The notes: generated by a model not told the origin, from the letters alone. Counted from the first letter of the stretch, positions 16,837 through 24,853 are shown. The stretch: 39,268 nucleotides of DNA from Taibaiella sp. (GCA_016786705.1 JAEUVV010000004.1:1-39268); one strand, 5' to 3'. A program made the numbers and translations.

Positions 16837-17860
16837 TCATGCACAAACTGACCTAGATCAATTAGCAAATGATCATTACAATAGATTGATAGGAACGCTC
16901 CTTTTAGATGGAGTAAATTATCATTCTACACAATCATTAATTGGACGTATCAGGCGTCAAAGAGATATAGACGCTGCAATACCTGACCAAACAAGAGTAG
17001 ATTTTTGGGATTACCTTTTGGATAATAGTTTTACTAAGCTGAAGCAAATAATCACTGGCCGCCCTTCTGTTTTAAGGGCATTAATAAAAGAAATTGAAAA
17101 TAAATTTGGCGCAGCCTTTTTTTCCATTAACTTAAATTATAATAAAGCCAGTGTTACACCATTTGGCGAAATTATTAAAACTGTTTTCAATTATAATCTT
17201 TATAGGAGTACATCAGCGTGCCGAGACAATTGTGATCAATTTAGGTTATCATATTGCCCATATTGCAACGAACAAACAACACAAATTATTACTTTAATAA
17301 ATGGTTTAACAGGATTAAACGAAAAAAGAGCTTTACTGCAACTTGATCACTTCTATCCTCAGTCAAGACATCCCTATTTAAGTGTATCATTTTTCAATAT
17401 GATACCCGGTTGTACCCCTTGCAATACACACCTAAAACAAGAGAAAAACTTTGATATTCTCACACATTTCAACCCGTTTGACAAACGATTGGATGACTAT
17501 TTTGCGTTTGAGTTAGGCAGCGTTTTGCTCCAATCAGAAGATGATGTGCAATTTTCATATGTCAATAAATCTGTATTTCCTAACAATTCAATAGTCGATT
17601 TTAAAATAATCAATCGATACGTGCATAGATCGCATAAAAGAATGATTTTTAATTTTTTTCAAACCTTTAAAAACCACAGCTCAAAAGTAAATAGATCGTT
17701 AGCTGCGCAAATAAAGGGTCTATTTACAACCGATTCAAAAAAGATCTTATTACTTGATATGTATAACGTTCCTACAAAAAGAAATGAAATTAACGATGTT
17801 CAATTAGGGAAACTAAAAAGAGATATAGCAATTCAACTTGGAGTATTGAAGAAAATATAA
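16820..17860 (+). CDS. ptuB: HNH endonuclease, Septu PtuB-like
   Basis: The 346-residue protein contains a zinc-type HNH centre: Cys146-Pro-Tyr-Cys149, then Leu-Asp176-His177 with Tyr-Pro-Gln-Ser-Arg, and Cys198-Thr-Pro-Cys201-Asn202. This is the layout of PtuB-type and McrA-like nucleases. An N-terminal 140-residue helical part may bind the ATPase. The start overlaps the end of the ATPase gene by 17 bases, so translation is coupled. It is longer than the roughly 200-residue PtuB of the founding system. The likely role is DNA or RNA cleavage once the ATPase is triggered. Confidence 0.78.
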   Translation: MIKIDDHAQTDLDQLANDHYNRLIGTLLLDGVNYHSTQSLIGRIRRQRDIDAAIPDQTRVDFWDYLLDNSFTKLKQIITGRPSVLRALIKEIENKFGAAFFSINLNYNKASVTPFGEIIKTVFNYNLYRSTSACRDNCDQFRLSYCPYCNEQTTQIITLINGLTGLNEKRALLQLDHFYPQSRHPYLSVSFFNMIPGCTPCNTHLKQEKNFDILTHFNPFDKRLDDYFAFELGSVLLQSEDDVQFSYVNKSVFPNNSIVDFKIINRYVHRSHKRMIFNFFQTFKNHSSKVNRSLAAQIKGLFTTDSKKILLLDMYNVPTKRNEINDVQLGKLKRDIAIQLGVLKKI

Positions 17861-17930
17861 GTTCTAGATAGTAGGAATTGTAAATGTAGTCCAAAGCAAT
17901 ACCCTGGCGATAAATTACCGTATCCAACAA

Positions 17931-18944
17931 CTATTTGTCCAAGCTACCTTCCTCAAAACTCTCCAACTCTTTATTTACTTCCTCCAGCAATTGCTTTTCG
18001 GTGGGCAAGTAAAGCTCGTATTGGCTGGCGATAATTTGTTTTTGATTTTCGGGCAAGGTGAATTTTACAACCGCATCGTTTTTGTTGGCACATAGCAAAA
18101 TACCTATGGTTGAGTTTTCGTGTGGCAGCTTTTCTACCCGGTCGTAATAATTCACATACATCTGCAACTGTCCAATATCCTGATGGGTTAGCTTAGTAGT
18201 TTTGATTTCAATAATAACAAAGCATTGTAGCAATCGATTATAAAATACCAGGTCCACAAAAAACTCGTCGCCTTCAATATGTATTCTTTTTTGCCTGGCC
18301 ACAAATGAAAACCCATTACCTAACTCCAACAGAAAATCTTGCAGGTGCGTAATTATTGCACGCTCCAGATCCTTTTCATAATAAGCAGTTTCCCGTTTCA
18401 ACCCAAGAAACTCTAAAAGCATCGGGTCTTTAATGATTTCTTTGGCATCGGAAGGTAGCTTTTCTTTTTTAGCAACTGCCAAAACACTTTCTTTATCGTT
18501 ACTCAATAGCAGGCGTTCATACAGGCTGCTGTAAATCTGTCTTTCCAGTTGTCGTACTGTCCAATTATTTTTTATCGTTTCGGCAATATAAAATTCTCTT
18601 TTATCTACGCTGTCAACACTTAAAAGCAGTTTGTACTGGCTCCAACTCAATTGTGCATACAGTGTATGCACATTCTCAAATGTGCGGTAAAACTGTCTAT
18701 AAAGGTTTATTTGCCTTTTAGAAAACCCACTACCAAATTCAGGCTGTAACTGCTCTGACAGGTACTTTATCAGGTAGCTTCCATAATCAGCACGGTCTTT
18801 TCCATTCTGCTCCTCCTCAAAAATTCTTTTACCAATATGCCAATACATCAGCGTTCGCTGGTGGTCAACCGCACGTATTGCTTTGTCTTTAGATTGAGCA
18901 ATAATGGCTTTAATATCTGTTATAATAGACTGATTTACAATCAT
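17931..18944 (-). CDS. YhcG/DUF1016 family PDDEXK nuclease
   Basis: The 337-residue protein has the N-terminal helical DUF1016 domain (Tyr-Trp-His-Ile-Gly-Lys-Arg and Phe-Ser-Lys-Arg-Gln-Ile-Asn-Leu blocks). A C-terminal PDDEXK nuclease core follows, with Asp-Leu-Val-Phe-Tyr-Asn and Ile-Glu-Ile-Lys-Thr supplying the Asp and Glu-X-Lys residues. Members often sit in defence islands and near type I restriction genes, but their target is not firmly known. It is a lone minus-strand gene converging on the PtuB-like gene 70 bases away. Length and motifs look intact. Confidence 0.85.
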   Translation of the reverse strand: MIVNQSIITDIKAIIAQSKDKAIRAVDHQRTLMYWHIGKRIFEEEQNGKDRADYGSYLIKYLSEQLQPEFGSGFSKRQINLYRQFYRTFENVHTLYAQLSWSQYKLLLSVDSVDKREFYIAETIKNNWTVRQLERQIYSSLYERLLLSNDKESVLAVAKKEKLPSDAKEIIKDPMLLEFLGLKRETAYYEKDLERAIITHLQDFLLELGNGFSFVARQKRIHIEGDEFFVDLVFYNRLLQCFVIIEIKTTKLTHQDIGQLQMYVNYYDRVEKLPHENSTIGILLCANKNDAVVKFTLPENQKQIIASQYELYLPTEKQLLEEVNKELESFEEGSLDK

Positions 18945-19283
18945 TTTTTTATTAAACTAATATATTTAGTAAATATACAAAAACTCAATAAGGTTTGCTT
19001 TTTTTTGTTAAAATAGTAATGCGCACACTACCACTACGATCGTTTCGCTAAACCTGGTTATCAAATGTAGCCAACTGTGCCTCTCCTTACCTACAGCTCT
19101 TTCACCTTACTCGTAGCCATTCCTCCTTCCTTTCATTGTGTCACAACATTAAGCTGAAGCGCTTATTTTCCTTGAATTGAATAAAATAACGGCTAACCAA
19201 TGCCAAATTACGCCCCCTGGTGCCCAATTTATTATTCTATTATCAGCCCTTCTATTTTCGCCTCAACAACTATAAAAGCGACA
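18945..19283. other. 340-bp region without a supported gene
   Basis: This stretch holds the YhcG promoter on the minus strand and the leader of the small plus-strand gene. An in-frame ATG at 19200 would extend the following protein by 28 residues. Those are compositionally odd (Pro, Trp, Tyr and Ile-rich), and I prefer the internal start. No hairpin or repeat stands out. Confidence 0.4.
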
Positions 19284-19607
19284 ATGGAAACAACAGAAAC
19301 CCTTGACAGAAGAGATGAAAAGGCGGCAATACCCGGTAACGAAGATTTACTAAACCGTTTTTTTAATCGGGTTCAAAACGATCCCCGGATCGGGTTTTCT
19401 CACATCGCACTATTTACTGCAATGGTGCAAATGAGTCAGGATAATTTTTCAATATCGTTCTATGGTAAAGAGCTACGCCAACTCGCCAAAATAGGTAGCT
19501 CAAGAACCTACTTTAAACTGCTCAAAGATTTATATGAGTGCCGGTACATCAGGTACATTAAAGGGGCTAACCGTTGGCAAAGAAGCAGCGTATTGTTTTT
19601 AATTTAA
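19284..19607 (+). CDS. Small mobile-element protein, possible winged-helix
   Basis: Starting at ATG 19284 (Met-Glu-Thr-Thr-Glu) the product has 107 residues. It has a helical middle and ends in a Tyr-Phe-Lys-Leu-Leu-Lys-Asp-Leu-Tyr segment and two short strands, which suggests a small winged-helix DNA-binding protein. It lies 11 bases before the excisionase-like gene on the same strand, beside the integrase. Control of excision or replication is the likely setting, but I cannot name the family. Confidence 0.55.
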   Translation: METTETLDRRDEKAAIPGNEDLLNRFFNRVQNDPRIGFSHIALFTAMVQMSQDNFSISFYGKELRQLAKIGSSRTYFKLLKDLYECRYIRYIKGANRWQRSSVLFLI

Positions 19608-19618
19608 AATATTTGATC

Positions 19619-19855
19619 ATGATAAAAAAAGAAGAACAGATTGTGATGAAAGCTATATCCCTATGCTTTAAACCTTTTCTAAAACCTGAGGAAGCGCTGA
19701 TCTATTGCAATTTAGGCAGAACTCAATTTGCAAAAAAATGCGGAGAACACCGTATTTATAAAAACGCCAATGGCTACTATAAACGAGAGGAGCTGGATCT
19801 GATGATGGGCGGAAACAGCTCCGAAAAAATAAAGATCAGGATAAAGGAATTATGA
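19619..19855 (+). CDS. Excisionase-like small DNA-binding protein
   Basis: The start at ATG 19619 gives 78 residues and places the gene just after its neighbour's stop; an earlier ATG at 19574 overlaps that gene. The core Leu-Lys-Pro-Glu-Glu-Ala, then Leu-Gly-Arg-Thr-Gln-Phe, then Ile-Tyr-Lys-Asn-Ala-Asn-Gly-Tyr-Tyr-Lys-Arg-Glu-Glu-Leu-Asp follows the MerR-like fold of Xis proteins. It converges on the integrase gene 32 bases away, a common int-xis arrangement. It probably bends DNA at the island ends to favour excision. Confidence 0.65.
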   Translation: MIKKEEQIVMKAISLCFKPFLKPEEALIYCNLGRTQFAKKCGEHRIYKNANGYYKREELDLMMGGNSSEKIKIRIKEL

Positions 19856-19887
19856 TCAATTAAGAGAGAGGCTAAAACCTCTCTCTT

Positions 19888-21061
19888 TTAACGCTTGGTA
19901 TAAGTGTAAACGTAAGCCGTAGTATTAGATTGAACCGATACCTTACTGCTATTTTCTGAAGCTTCGGGAAGCATATTAATAGCTTCTGTTTGAGGTTTAA
20001 GCCGGTGCCGTTTATAAGTCTTTTCAACCTGCCGGGTAGTTGTATGCCCTAAAAGAAGAGAAACGGTAGCATGGTCTATTCTTTGATCCTGTAATAAAAC
20101 CGAAAAACTTAACCTGGCACAAGACCAGGTGATATGCTTGTCGAGGCCGGCATTTGAAGCCCAGATGTCGAGCACCTTATTAGCACCATCCTGCGTTGGC
20201 AGGTGAAATATAAGATGGGCAGACTTTTTAAAAACTGCAGCTTTAGCCCGTTGCTGTTCTAATATTTTTTGAGCTGTAGTATGTAGGGTAAGTACAACCG
20301 GGTGGCCCGTTTTACGTTGAATAATACGGGTTACTAATTTCCCTTCTTTAATATCTGTCCATTGCATTGGAGCAATGTCTACCCACCTCAGGCCGGTATA
20401 TAAACAGAAAATAAAAGCCAACTTTACCTGCTCATTACTACAAGGGGTATTGATCAGCTTAATATACTCATCTGCTTCTATTATTTCTTTTAAATGGGTG
20501 GAAGGGTTGGCAATTGCACTCACTTTCTCTGTAGGGTTCTCAATAAAATATTTATCCTTGGTGGCTGCATTAATTACCCATTTAAACCTGGCAAAATAGT
20601 TTTGCGGGGTTTCTCCGGTGAGGCAATCCAATAAGTACTTTCTAAATCGCTTACAAAAATCTTCGGTAATCTCAACTGGAGCAATAAAATCCTTGCCCAC
20701 GAATAGTTTGAATTTCTGAAAGCTGCAGGGCAGGTGTCGGTTCTCGTATGTCCTATGCTTTTTTACATAATCAGCATAGTAGTCAAGAAAGTTGGCCTTA
20801 AATTTATGTCGAGGGATAAAAGGCGTACCTATGGCTTGCGACTCAATAATCATTTGGCTTTTCTTGGTTTCAAGAATTAAGAGCGCCTCTTTATTATGAT
20901 TTCGTTGTACCTGGTCTTTAGGCTTTGCATAAATAAATACTCCGGTAGCGATTCTTTGCCCGGGTCCTCTACCTAAATCATAATAGTAATATAGTTTATC
21001 TCCTTTTCTATTGGGCTTTTTTGTAAAATTAATAATGCTGGTTTTTAAAGTGAATAATCAT
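19888..21061 (-). CDS. int: Tyrosine recombinase (island integrase), frameshift near the N-terminus
   Basis: From the internal ATG at 20853 the product has 321 residues, with catalytic Arg156 (Thr-Gly-Leu-Arg-Trp), Lys181, Arg247, His270 (Leu-Gly-His) and Tyr280. The box II position normally filled by His is Ser244 (Ser-Cys-Ala-Arg), and the residue after Arg247 is Leu rather than His. Upstream of 20853 the same frame stays open to 21057. It encodes an arm-binding domain with Lys-Lys-Pro-Asn-Arg-Lys-Gly-Asp-Lys and Gly-Arg-Gly-Pro-Gly-Gln-Arg, but there is no usual start codon. An ATG at 21061-21059 is one base out of frame; removing one A from the A5 run (21046-21042) would join it. The full enzyme would have about 390 residues. 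The gene lies beside its probable target, tRNA-Leu. Confidence 0.8.
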
Positions 21062-21290
21062 ACCTCATTACCATTTGTCAAAACAACTAAAATCGGTGAT
21101 CATTGAGGTGCTTAGTTATTGCCCATGTGCAGTGGACCAATGAAGTATAGGGAAGAGTTAAGGCCACAGTCGGCGCAATGATTATTCATTTATGGCGGCA
21201 GGCTAAAAATGAATTTTATACGGGATGTATAAATTAAAAAAGAGAAAAAACAACTACCGGTGTTGTAAAGAAAAGTGCTAGTCATACTGC

Positions 21291-21353
21291 TTGTCATTTG
21301 TTTGTCAAATACAGCGGTAGAAAGCGTAAAAAAAAGTGACAAATTTTTGACAA
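21291..21353. repeat. Right-end recombinase arm-site candidates: two TTGTCA pairs in inverted orientation
   Basis: TTGTCA occurs at 21291-21296 and 21302-21307, and its complement TGACAA at 21337-21342 and 21348-21353. Each pair has 11-bp start spacing and the two pairs face each other across 29 bases. A further TTGTCA lies at 21075-21080. The inner pair matches the left-end pair in spacing and in orientation relative to the core. Arm-site function is inferred. Confidence 0.5.
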
Positions 21354-21363
21354 GCGTAAAAAG

Positions 21364-21399
21364 AAAAAGCTCTGTAAATCAATGACTTACAAAGCTTTT
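21364..21399 (-). terminator. Replacement terminator for tRNA-Leu supplied by the island
   Basis: On the minus strand, just after the tRNA 3' end, 21398-21387 pairs with 21377-21366 with one mismatch across a 9-base loop, followed by a TTTTTCTTTTT tract. It can end the tRNA transcript and would substitute for the hairpin displaced to 7321-7346. Confidence 0.6.
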
Positions 21400-21403
21400 G
21401 GTG

Positions 21404-21414
21404 TGCCCAGAACA
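21404..21414. repeat. Right attachment-site core within tRNA-Leu 3' end
   Basis: TGCCCAGAACA is the complement of the last 11 bases of tRNA-Leu, starting at the discriminator base. It is identical to 7353-7363. The duplicated tRNA 3' end is the usual trace of tyrosine-recombinase integration. Confidence 0.65.
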
Positions 21415-21487
21415 GGAATCGAACCTGCACTCCCTTGCGAAAACCAGATTTTGAGTCTAGCGCGTCTACCAATTCCGCCATCTGGGC
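21404..21487 (-). tRNA. tRNA-Leu (anticodon CAA)
   Basis: The 84-nt minus-strand sequence folds as a class II tRNA. The 7-bp acceptor stem pairs GCCCAGA with TCTGGGC, the D arm contains GGTAGACGC, and the anticodon loop CTCAAAA sits on a 5-bp stem with one G-U pair. A long variable arm and the T loop GTTCGATTC follow. CCA is not encoded. The 3' end serves as the island attachment site and the gene remains intact. It has a consensus promoter at 21512-21542. Confidence 0.95.
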
Positions 21488-21511
21488 ATCTTCTTTCTTT
21501 CGAAGGGACTG

Positions 21512-21542
21512 CAAAGGTAATATAGCTTTTATTTAAAAACAA
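21512..21542 (-). promoter_or_regulatory. Promoter of tRNA-Leu
   Basis: On the minus strand TTG (21542-21540) is followed after 20 bases by TACCTTTG (21519-21512), a full TTG-N20-TAnnTTTG match. The start would be near 21505, about 18 bases before the mature tRNA. Confidence 0.75.
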
Positions 21543-21629
21543 ATTTTTCAGCCCAAAATTTCCACCACTTTTTTAGCTTAATTTCATACGTGCTTAATCA
21601 GCCTCCGTTTTATCCCAATATTCATTTTT

Positions 21630-22580
21630 ATGGACATCCGGCATTTTATCCTATTCGCGCTCTTACTACCTGCCTGTGTTTCCAGAAAGAAACAAAACAT
21701 CCAGCATAATATCCTAATCCTGAAAGACAGCTACTGTAAGGCATCTAAACGCTATAATTACAACGGTAATGCACCGTCTTATAACTCGGATTCCATCCTG
21801 CAGGCCAACAGCCACCTGCATAAACAATTTACCGATCAGAGTATCCTTATACTCAATGCCCTGGGAACCCTGGATGAAGTAGAGCGGATTTTACTACTCA
21901 AAAAAGATACCAGCCTTGCCGCCAAAGTACAAGTGCTGCAATTGAAGAATACGATCAATAGTAAGATCACGATAGCCCTTACCGAACTCGATGCCGTGGC
22001 CGCGGAGTATGACTGCGAAGGCGAACGGGTAAGCCAAATGGCCGCTTATGTGGAAAACATCAATAATTCCAGGAATGATAAGCTGATCCTGTATTCTATT
22101 ATCACCGGCGCCGCTACTTCTGTAGCAGGTAGCCTGGTCAACAGCCAGGGCCTGTCGAATGCCATTAATATAGGTGGCGGTGTTGCCGGGGCTGGCCTGG
22201 GGCTGGCCACGATGAATCCTAAAGGCAAAAAAGTAGTCTTCATCCATAAACGTAATATTTTGCGGGATGTATGGGAAGAAAAACTGGTTTCGCCCAATTT
22301 TCCACCCTTTGTATGGTATATGTATACAGAACCTCACTTTTCCAGCAAAGAAAACACCTCCATTATCAGCGGTATGAAAGAACGCTGGCTCCACTTTCAT
22401 TTCGACGATGATACCACGGCAGCCAGGCATTCCATTCTTTTTGGAGATGGCGGTTACTACAGGGCCAGCGATCTCCATAGCCGGGCGGCCATGCTCAACC
22501 AGATGCAGTCAGCCACCCGTACCATCAACCAGAATTTTAATTACCTGCTCCTGGACCTGGACAAACTGATACTGGATTAA
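21630..22580 (+). CDS. Lipoprotein of unknown function with glycine-rich segment
   Basis: The 316-residue protein starts with a short hydrophobic leader ending Leu-Pro-Ala-Cys, a lipobox with Cys16 as the lipidated residue. A helical region follows. Near residues 155-195 a glycine/alanine-rich hydrophobic stretch (Gly-Gly-Gly-Val-Ala-Gly-Ala-Gly) could insert in or cross a membrane. The C-terminal third is mixed alpha/beta. It is the first chromosomal gene beyond tRNA-Leu and comes 25 bases before a small gene on the same strand. I do not recognise the family. Confidence 0.75.
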   Translation: MDIRHFILFALLLPACVSRKKQNIQHNILILKDSYCKASKRYNYNGNAPSYNSDSILQANSHLHKQFTDQSILILNALGTLDEVERILLLKKDTSLAAKVQVLQLKNTINSKITIALTELDAVAAEYDCEGERVSQMAAYVENINNSRNDKLILYSIITGAATSVAGSLVNSQGLSNAINIGGGVAGAGLGLATMNPKGKKVVFIHKRNILRDVWEEKLVSPNFPPFVWYMYTEPHFSSKENTSIISGMKERWLHFHFDDDTTAARHSILFGDGGYYRASDLHSRAAMLNQMQSATRTINQNFNYLLLDLDKLILD

Positions 22581-22605
22581 TAAACACCTTAAAAAAATCA
22601 ATCAA

Positions 22606-22947
22606 ATGAAACCCAATAAAAATACTCCTATAATAGAATGGGAAGGCAACCTGGAGGATGACTGCAGCGCGCATTTTAACGGGCTTTTGCTGAGAGCAGA
22701 GAAAATGGAACACGCAAGTTGGTGGTGGTCGGTTTCCCTAACGGGTAAATACGGAAAGGAAATAGACAGCGCTAATAATTATGCACATAAAATATCTTCT
22801 GGCCCGGCTGCTCGGAAAGCAGCTGAACGCGTAGCAATTGCTTACATTCCCCCTCCGAGCAGCAGGACTTCAGCGTTTAACCGCCTGGAAATATTTTTAA
22901 GAAAGCTTTTTTTTAATGAAAGTAAAACAAACACCACTTTACCCTAA
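22606..22947 (+). CDS. Small hypothetical protein
   Basis: This 113-residue protein has a tryptophan-rich strand (Trp-Trp-Trp-Ser-Val) and a helix with Ala-Ala-Arg-Lys-Ala-Ala-Glu, and lacks a signal peptide. It follows the lipoprotein gene by 25 bases, so the two probably form an operon. No family was recognised, and the coding call rests on spacing and reasonable composition. Confidence 0.6.
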   Translation: MKPNKNTPIIEWEGNLEDDCSAHFNGLLLRAEKMEHASWWWSVSLTGKYGKEIDSANNYAHKISSGPAARKAAERVAIAYIPPPSSRTSAFNRLEIFLRKLFFNESKTNTTLP

Positions 22948-23100
22948 GTGGCATTTTACAAACCGGTTAATCTAATCAGCCAGGTAACTCTCAAGAGACC
23001 TGGACAAACAGATACCTGATTAAACAGTAGACTATCGGCGGCAATATCATAAAGAAAAGCTATCATTACCTACTACAATGTATTTCCCCGGAAATGAGGT

Positions 23101-23108
23101 TATCTTTG
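23101..23108 (+). promoter_or_regulatory. Probable -7 element of the small lipoprotein gene
   Basis: TATCTTTG matches TAnnTTTG exactly and lies 29 bases before the ATG at 23138. No TTG stands at the expected upstream distance. Confidence 0.45.
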
Positions 23109-23137
23109 CACCACATTTTTAAACTAAATGCATATTC

Positions 23138-23608
23138 ATGAAAAGTAGAAAATTAAGTATCCCTGTTGCAGGAATATCGATCCTGTTGTTATCAGCAACA
23201 TTGTTCTCCTCCTGTAAAAAAACCGCGGATACTATCACTGGCAAAAACGCTAAGATCACGTTCTCGGTTTCCAACGCTTTCAATAAAGCGGAAGGAGATG
23301 ACTTCTCGCTTAACGTAGGCGGCGCTACTTTTGACGGTAGCTCTGTAGACTGGACCGTAGACGGTACTACCGAAAGAGGTACTATTGTGAGCGTAACCAG
23401 CGATTATGTAAATGGGGGAAAATCAAATGTTGTAGTAGCCTCTGTCCAGAAATTCAATACCGGCAGTGTAAGTATCTCCAGCTTCAATATTGGCGGAGCT
23501 CCGTTTACCGTAAGCTATAAAGTTGAAGTAAGTGGCGAAGTAGTGGACGAAAAAAGCGTGGAAATCGCGAATGGTTCCGATCCTTTAACCAAGCACTATA
23601 CGCTATAA
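23138..23608 (+). CDS. Small surface lipoprotein, beta-rich
   Basis: The 156-residue protein has a lipoprotein signal ending Leu-Phe-Ser-Ser-Cys, with Cys27 as the lipid attachment site, followed by Lys-Lys-Thr. The mature part is a Gly/Ser/Val-rich beta protein of about 130 residues without catalytic motifs, perhaps an Ig-like or immunoreactive surface domain. It has its own promoter element and a strong terminator, so it is monocistronic. Confidence 0.75.
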   Translation: MKSRKLSIPVAGISILLLSATLFSSCKKTADTITGKNAKITFSVSNAFNKAEGDDFSLNVGGATFDGSSVDWTVDGTTERGTIVSVTSDYVNGGKSNVVVASVQKFNTGSVSISSFNIGGAPFTVSYKVEVSGEVVDEKSVEIANGSDPLTKHYTL

Positions 23609-23631
23609 AGCTTAATCCCTGCTATACAAGC

Positions 23632-23673
23632 AAAATCATAAGGCTGGCCTCCTGGTCAGCCTTATGATTTTTA
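23632..23673 (+). terminator. Strong Rho-independent terminator
   Basis: A perfect 15-bp stem (23632-23646 with 23657-23671) with a 10-base loop is flanked by A and T tracts. It lies 24 bases after the lipoprotein stop. Confidence 0.9.
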
Positions 23674-23762
23674 AAGTCGCCTCGCAACTAAGGTATACTT
23701 TATTAAAAACTATAAAGCTCCCGGAACCTGCACATATCCTGGGGAAAAAACATAACATTTTT

Positions 23763-23770
23763 TATATTTG
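23763..23770 (+). promoter_or_regulatory. Probable -7 element of the sigma-factor operon
   Basis: TATATTTG matches TAnnTTTG exactly, 88 bases before the sigma-factor start. No clear TTG stands at the expected distance upstream. Confidence 0.45.
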
Positions 23771-23857
23771 TCATACTGATAAAGTAAATATTTATTACCT
23801 CCCAAAAAACTTTCTTCCACTTTAAGGTAAAATCAACCCTGCTTCGTCTTAAGTAAT

Positions 23858-24442
23858 ATGTATGCCGAAGCAAATATAGAGATGGCGCAAGAATCCAAAT
23901 CCTCCCTGATTACCCAAACCGTAAAAAAGTACGGCAGCAGGCTTATGTCTTTCATTCTGCCTAAGGTCAGGAGCCGGGAAGACGCGGAAGACGTATTGCA
24001 GGATGTATGGTTCCAGCTCAGTAATATCACCCAGATAGGCGATATCCTCAACCTGGGCAGCTGGCTATATAAAGTGTCCAACAATAAGATAACCGACCTC
24101 TACCGCAAGAAAAGGCCCGAAAGGCTGGAAGATTTTTTCTACGAGGACGAAGACGGCGAATTGAACTTCAGTTTTAAAGACCTGATGTTGCTGGACAATT
24201 CGGATAATCCGGAACTGACTTATTACCGGGAGGAGATCTGGAAGCGGTTCAATGAAGCGCTACTGGAAATGCCGGAGAAACAAAGCTATGTCTTTATCGA
24301 AAATGAGCTCAAAGACCGTACCCTGCAGGAGATAGCGGAAGAACTGGGCGAAAATATAAAAACGATCATCAGTCGGAAACAATACGCGGTAAAACACCTC
24401 AGGAAAAAGCTGGCTTATTTATACCAAGAAATCAATCTATAA
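23858..24442 (+). CDS. ECF-type RNA polymerase sigma factor
   Basis: The 194-residue protein has a sigma-2 region at about residues 17-87, with Arg-Glu-Asp-Ala-Glu-Asp-Val-Leu-Gln-Asp-Val-Trp for core binding and -10 recognition. A sigma-4 HTH lies at about 135-190 (Leu-Gln-Glu-Ile-Ala-Glu-Glu-Leu, then Ile-Ser-Arg-Lys). A Met at residue 9 is an alternative start. The next gene begins 5 bases later and encodes a small membrane protein, so the downstream products may act as its anti-sigma or envelope partners. No classic FecR-type anti-sigma gene is present. Confidence 0.9.
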   Translation: MYAEANIEMAQESKSSLITQTVKKYGSRLMSFILPKVRSREDAEDVLQDVWFQLSNITQIGDILNLGSWLYKVSNNKITDLYRKKRPERLEDFFYEDEDGELNFSFKDLMLLDNSDNPELTYYREEIWKRFNEALLEMPEKQSYVFIENELKDRTLQEIAEELGENIKTIISRKQYAVKHLRKKLAYLYQEINL

Positions 24443-24447
24443 AAATT

Positions 24448-24792
24448 ATGAACAACAATAACAGATTCAGACGCAAGAAAGGCTTTTTCATTATTATACC
24501 CATTATCCTGGTTTTCGGGCTTACGGCTATAGTGATGTGGCTGTGGAATGCAACGCTGGTAGGCGCTGTTAGCGGTATCAGCACGATCAGTTACTGGCAG
24601 GCTATGGGCTTACTGGTGCTCAGTAAAGTACTTTTCGGCGGCTTCCCGGGTAAAGGAAGACCCGGCGGTGCCCGTCATTGCCGAAAAGGCTCCTGGCAGG
24701 ATGGAATGGAGCACCTGAGCCCGGAGGAAAAAGAGCAATTCAGGGCGATGTGGCAGGAGCGATTCAACCGGAAATTTGACCGGGAAGCCTGA
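24448..24792 (+). CDS. Small membrane protein co-transcribed with the sigma factor
   Basis: The 114-residue protein has two hydrophobic segments (about residues 13-33 and 45-65). A Gly-Arg-Pro-Gly-Gly-X-Arg-His-Cys linker follows, then a soluble tail of about 35 residues with Leu-Ser-Pro-Glu-Glu-Lys-Glu-Gln-Phe. The tail recalls the helical part of periplasmic stress or metal-sensing proteins. The gene begins 5 bases after the sigma-factor stop and may regulate that factor. Family not identified. Confidence 0.75.
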   Translation: MNNNNRFRRKKGFFIIIPIILVFGLTAIVMWLWNATLVGAVSGISTISYWQAMGLLVLSKVLFGGFPGKGRPGGARHCRKGSWQDGMEHLSPEEKEQFRAMWQERFNRKFDREA

Positions 24793-24853
24793 AATTTAAA
24801 GTAAAACAGGCGTTCATTCGTCTTCATTAATAAACCAATAAATCAATAAAAAA

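Larger units (their letters stand above)
7353..21414. mobile_element. tRNA-Leu-integrated genomic island carrying defence genes (about 14 kb)
   Basis: The boundaries are an 11-bp direct repeat (7353-7363 and 21404-21414) whose right copy is exactly the 3' end of tRNA-Leu. Inside lie a tyrosine recombinase and an excisionase-like gene next to the tRNA, a relaxase fragment near the other end, a SymE toxin, an XRE regulator and at least four defence-like units. Many cargo genes look clearly AT-richer than the flanking chromosome. Paired TTGTCA-like hexamers with 11-bp spacing lie 42-50 bp inside both ends. The relaxase has lost its catalytic N-terminal part and no coupling or type IV secretion genes are present, so the island is at best mobilised in trans or by excision. 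The repeat is short, so the exact left end is less certain than the right. Confidence 0.75.

Noticed and set aside
15121..17860. Retron interpretation of the ATPase-HNH pair
   Set aside because: No reverse transcriptase gene or structured msr-msd-like region lies nearby.
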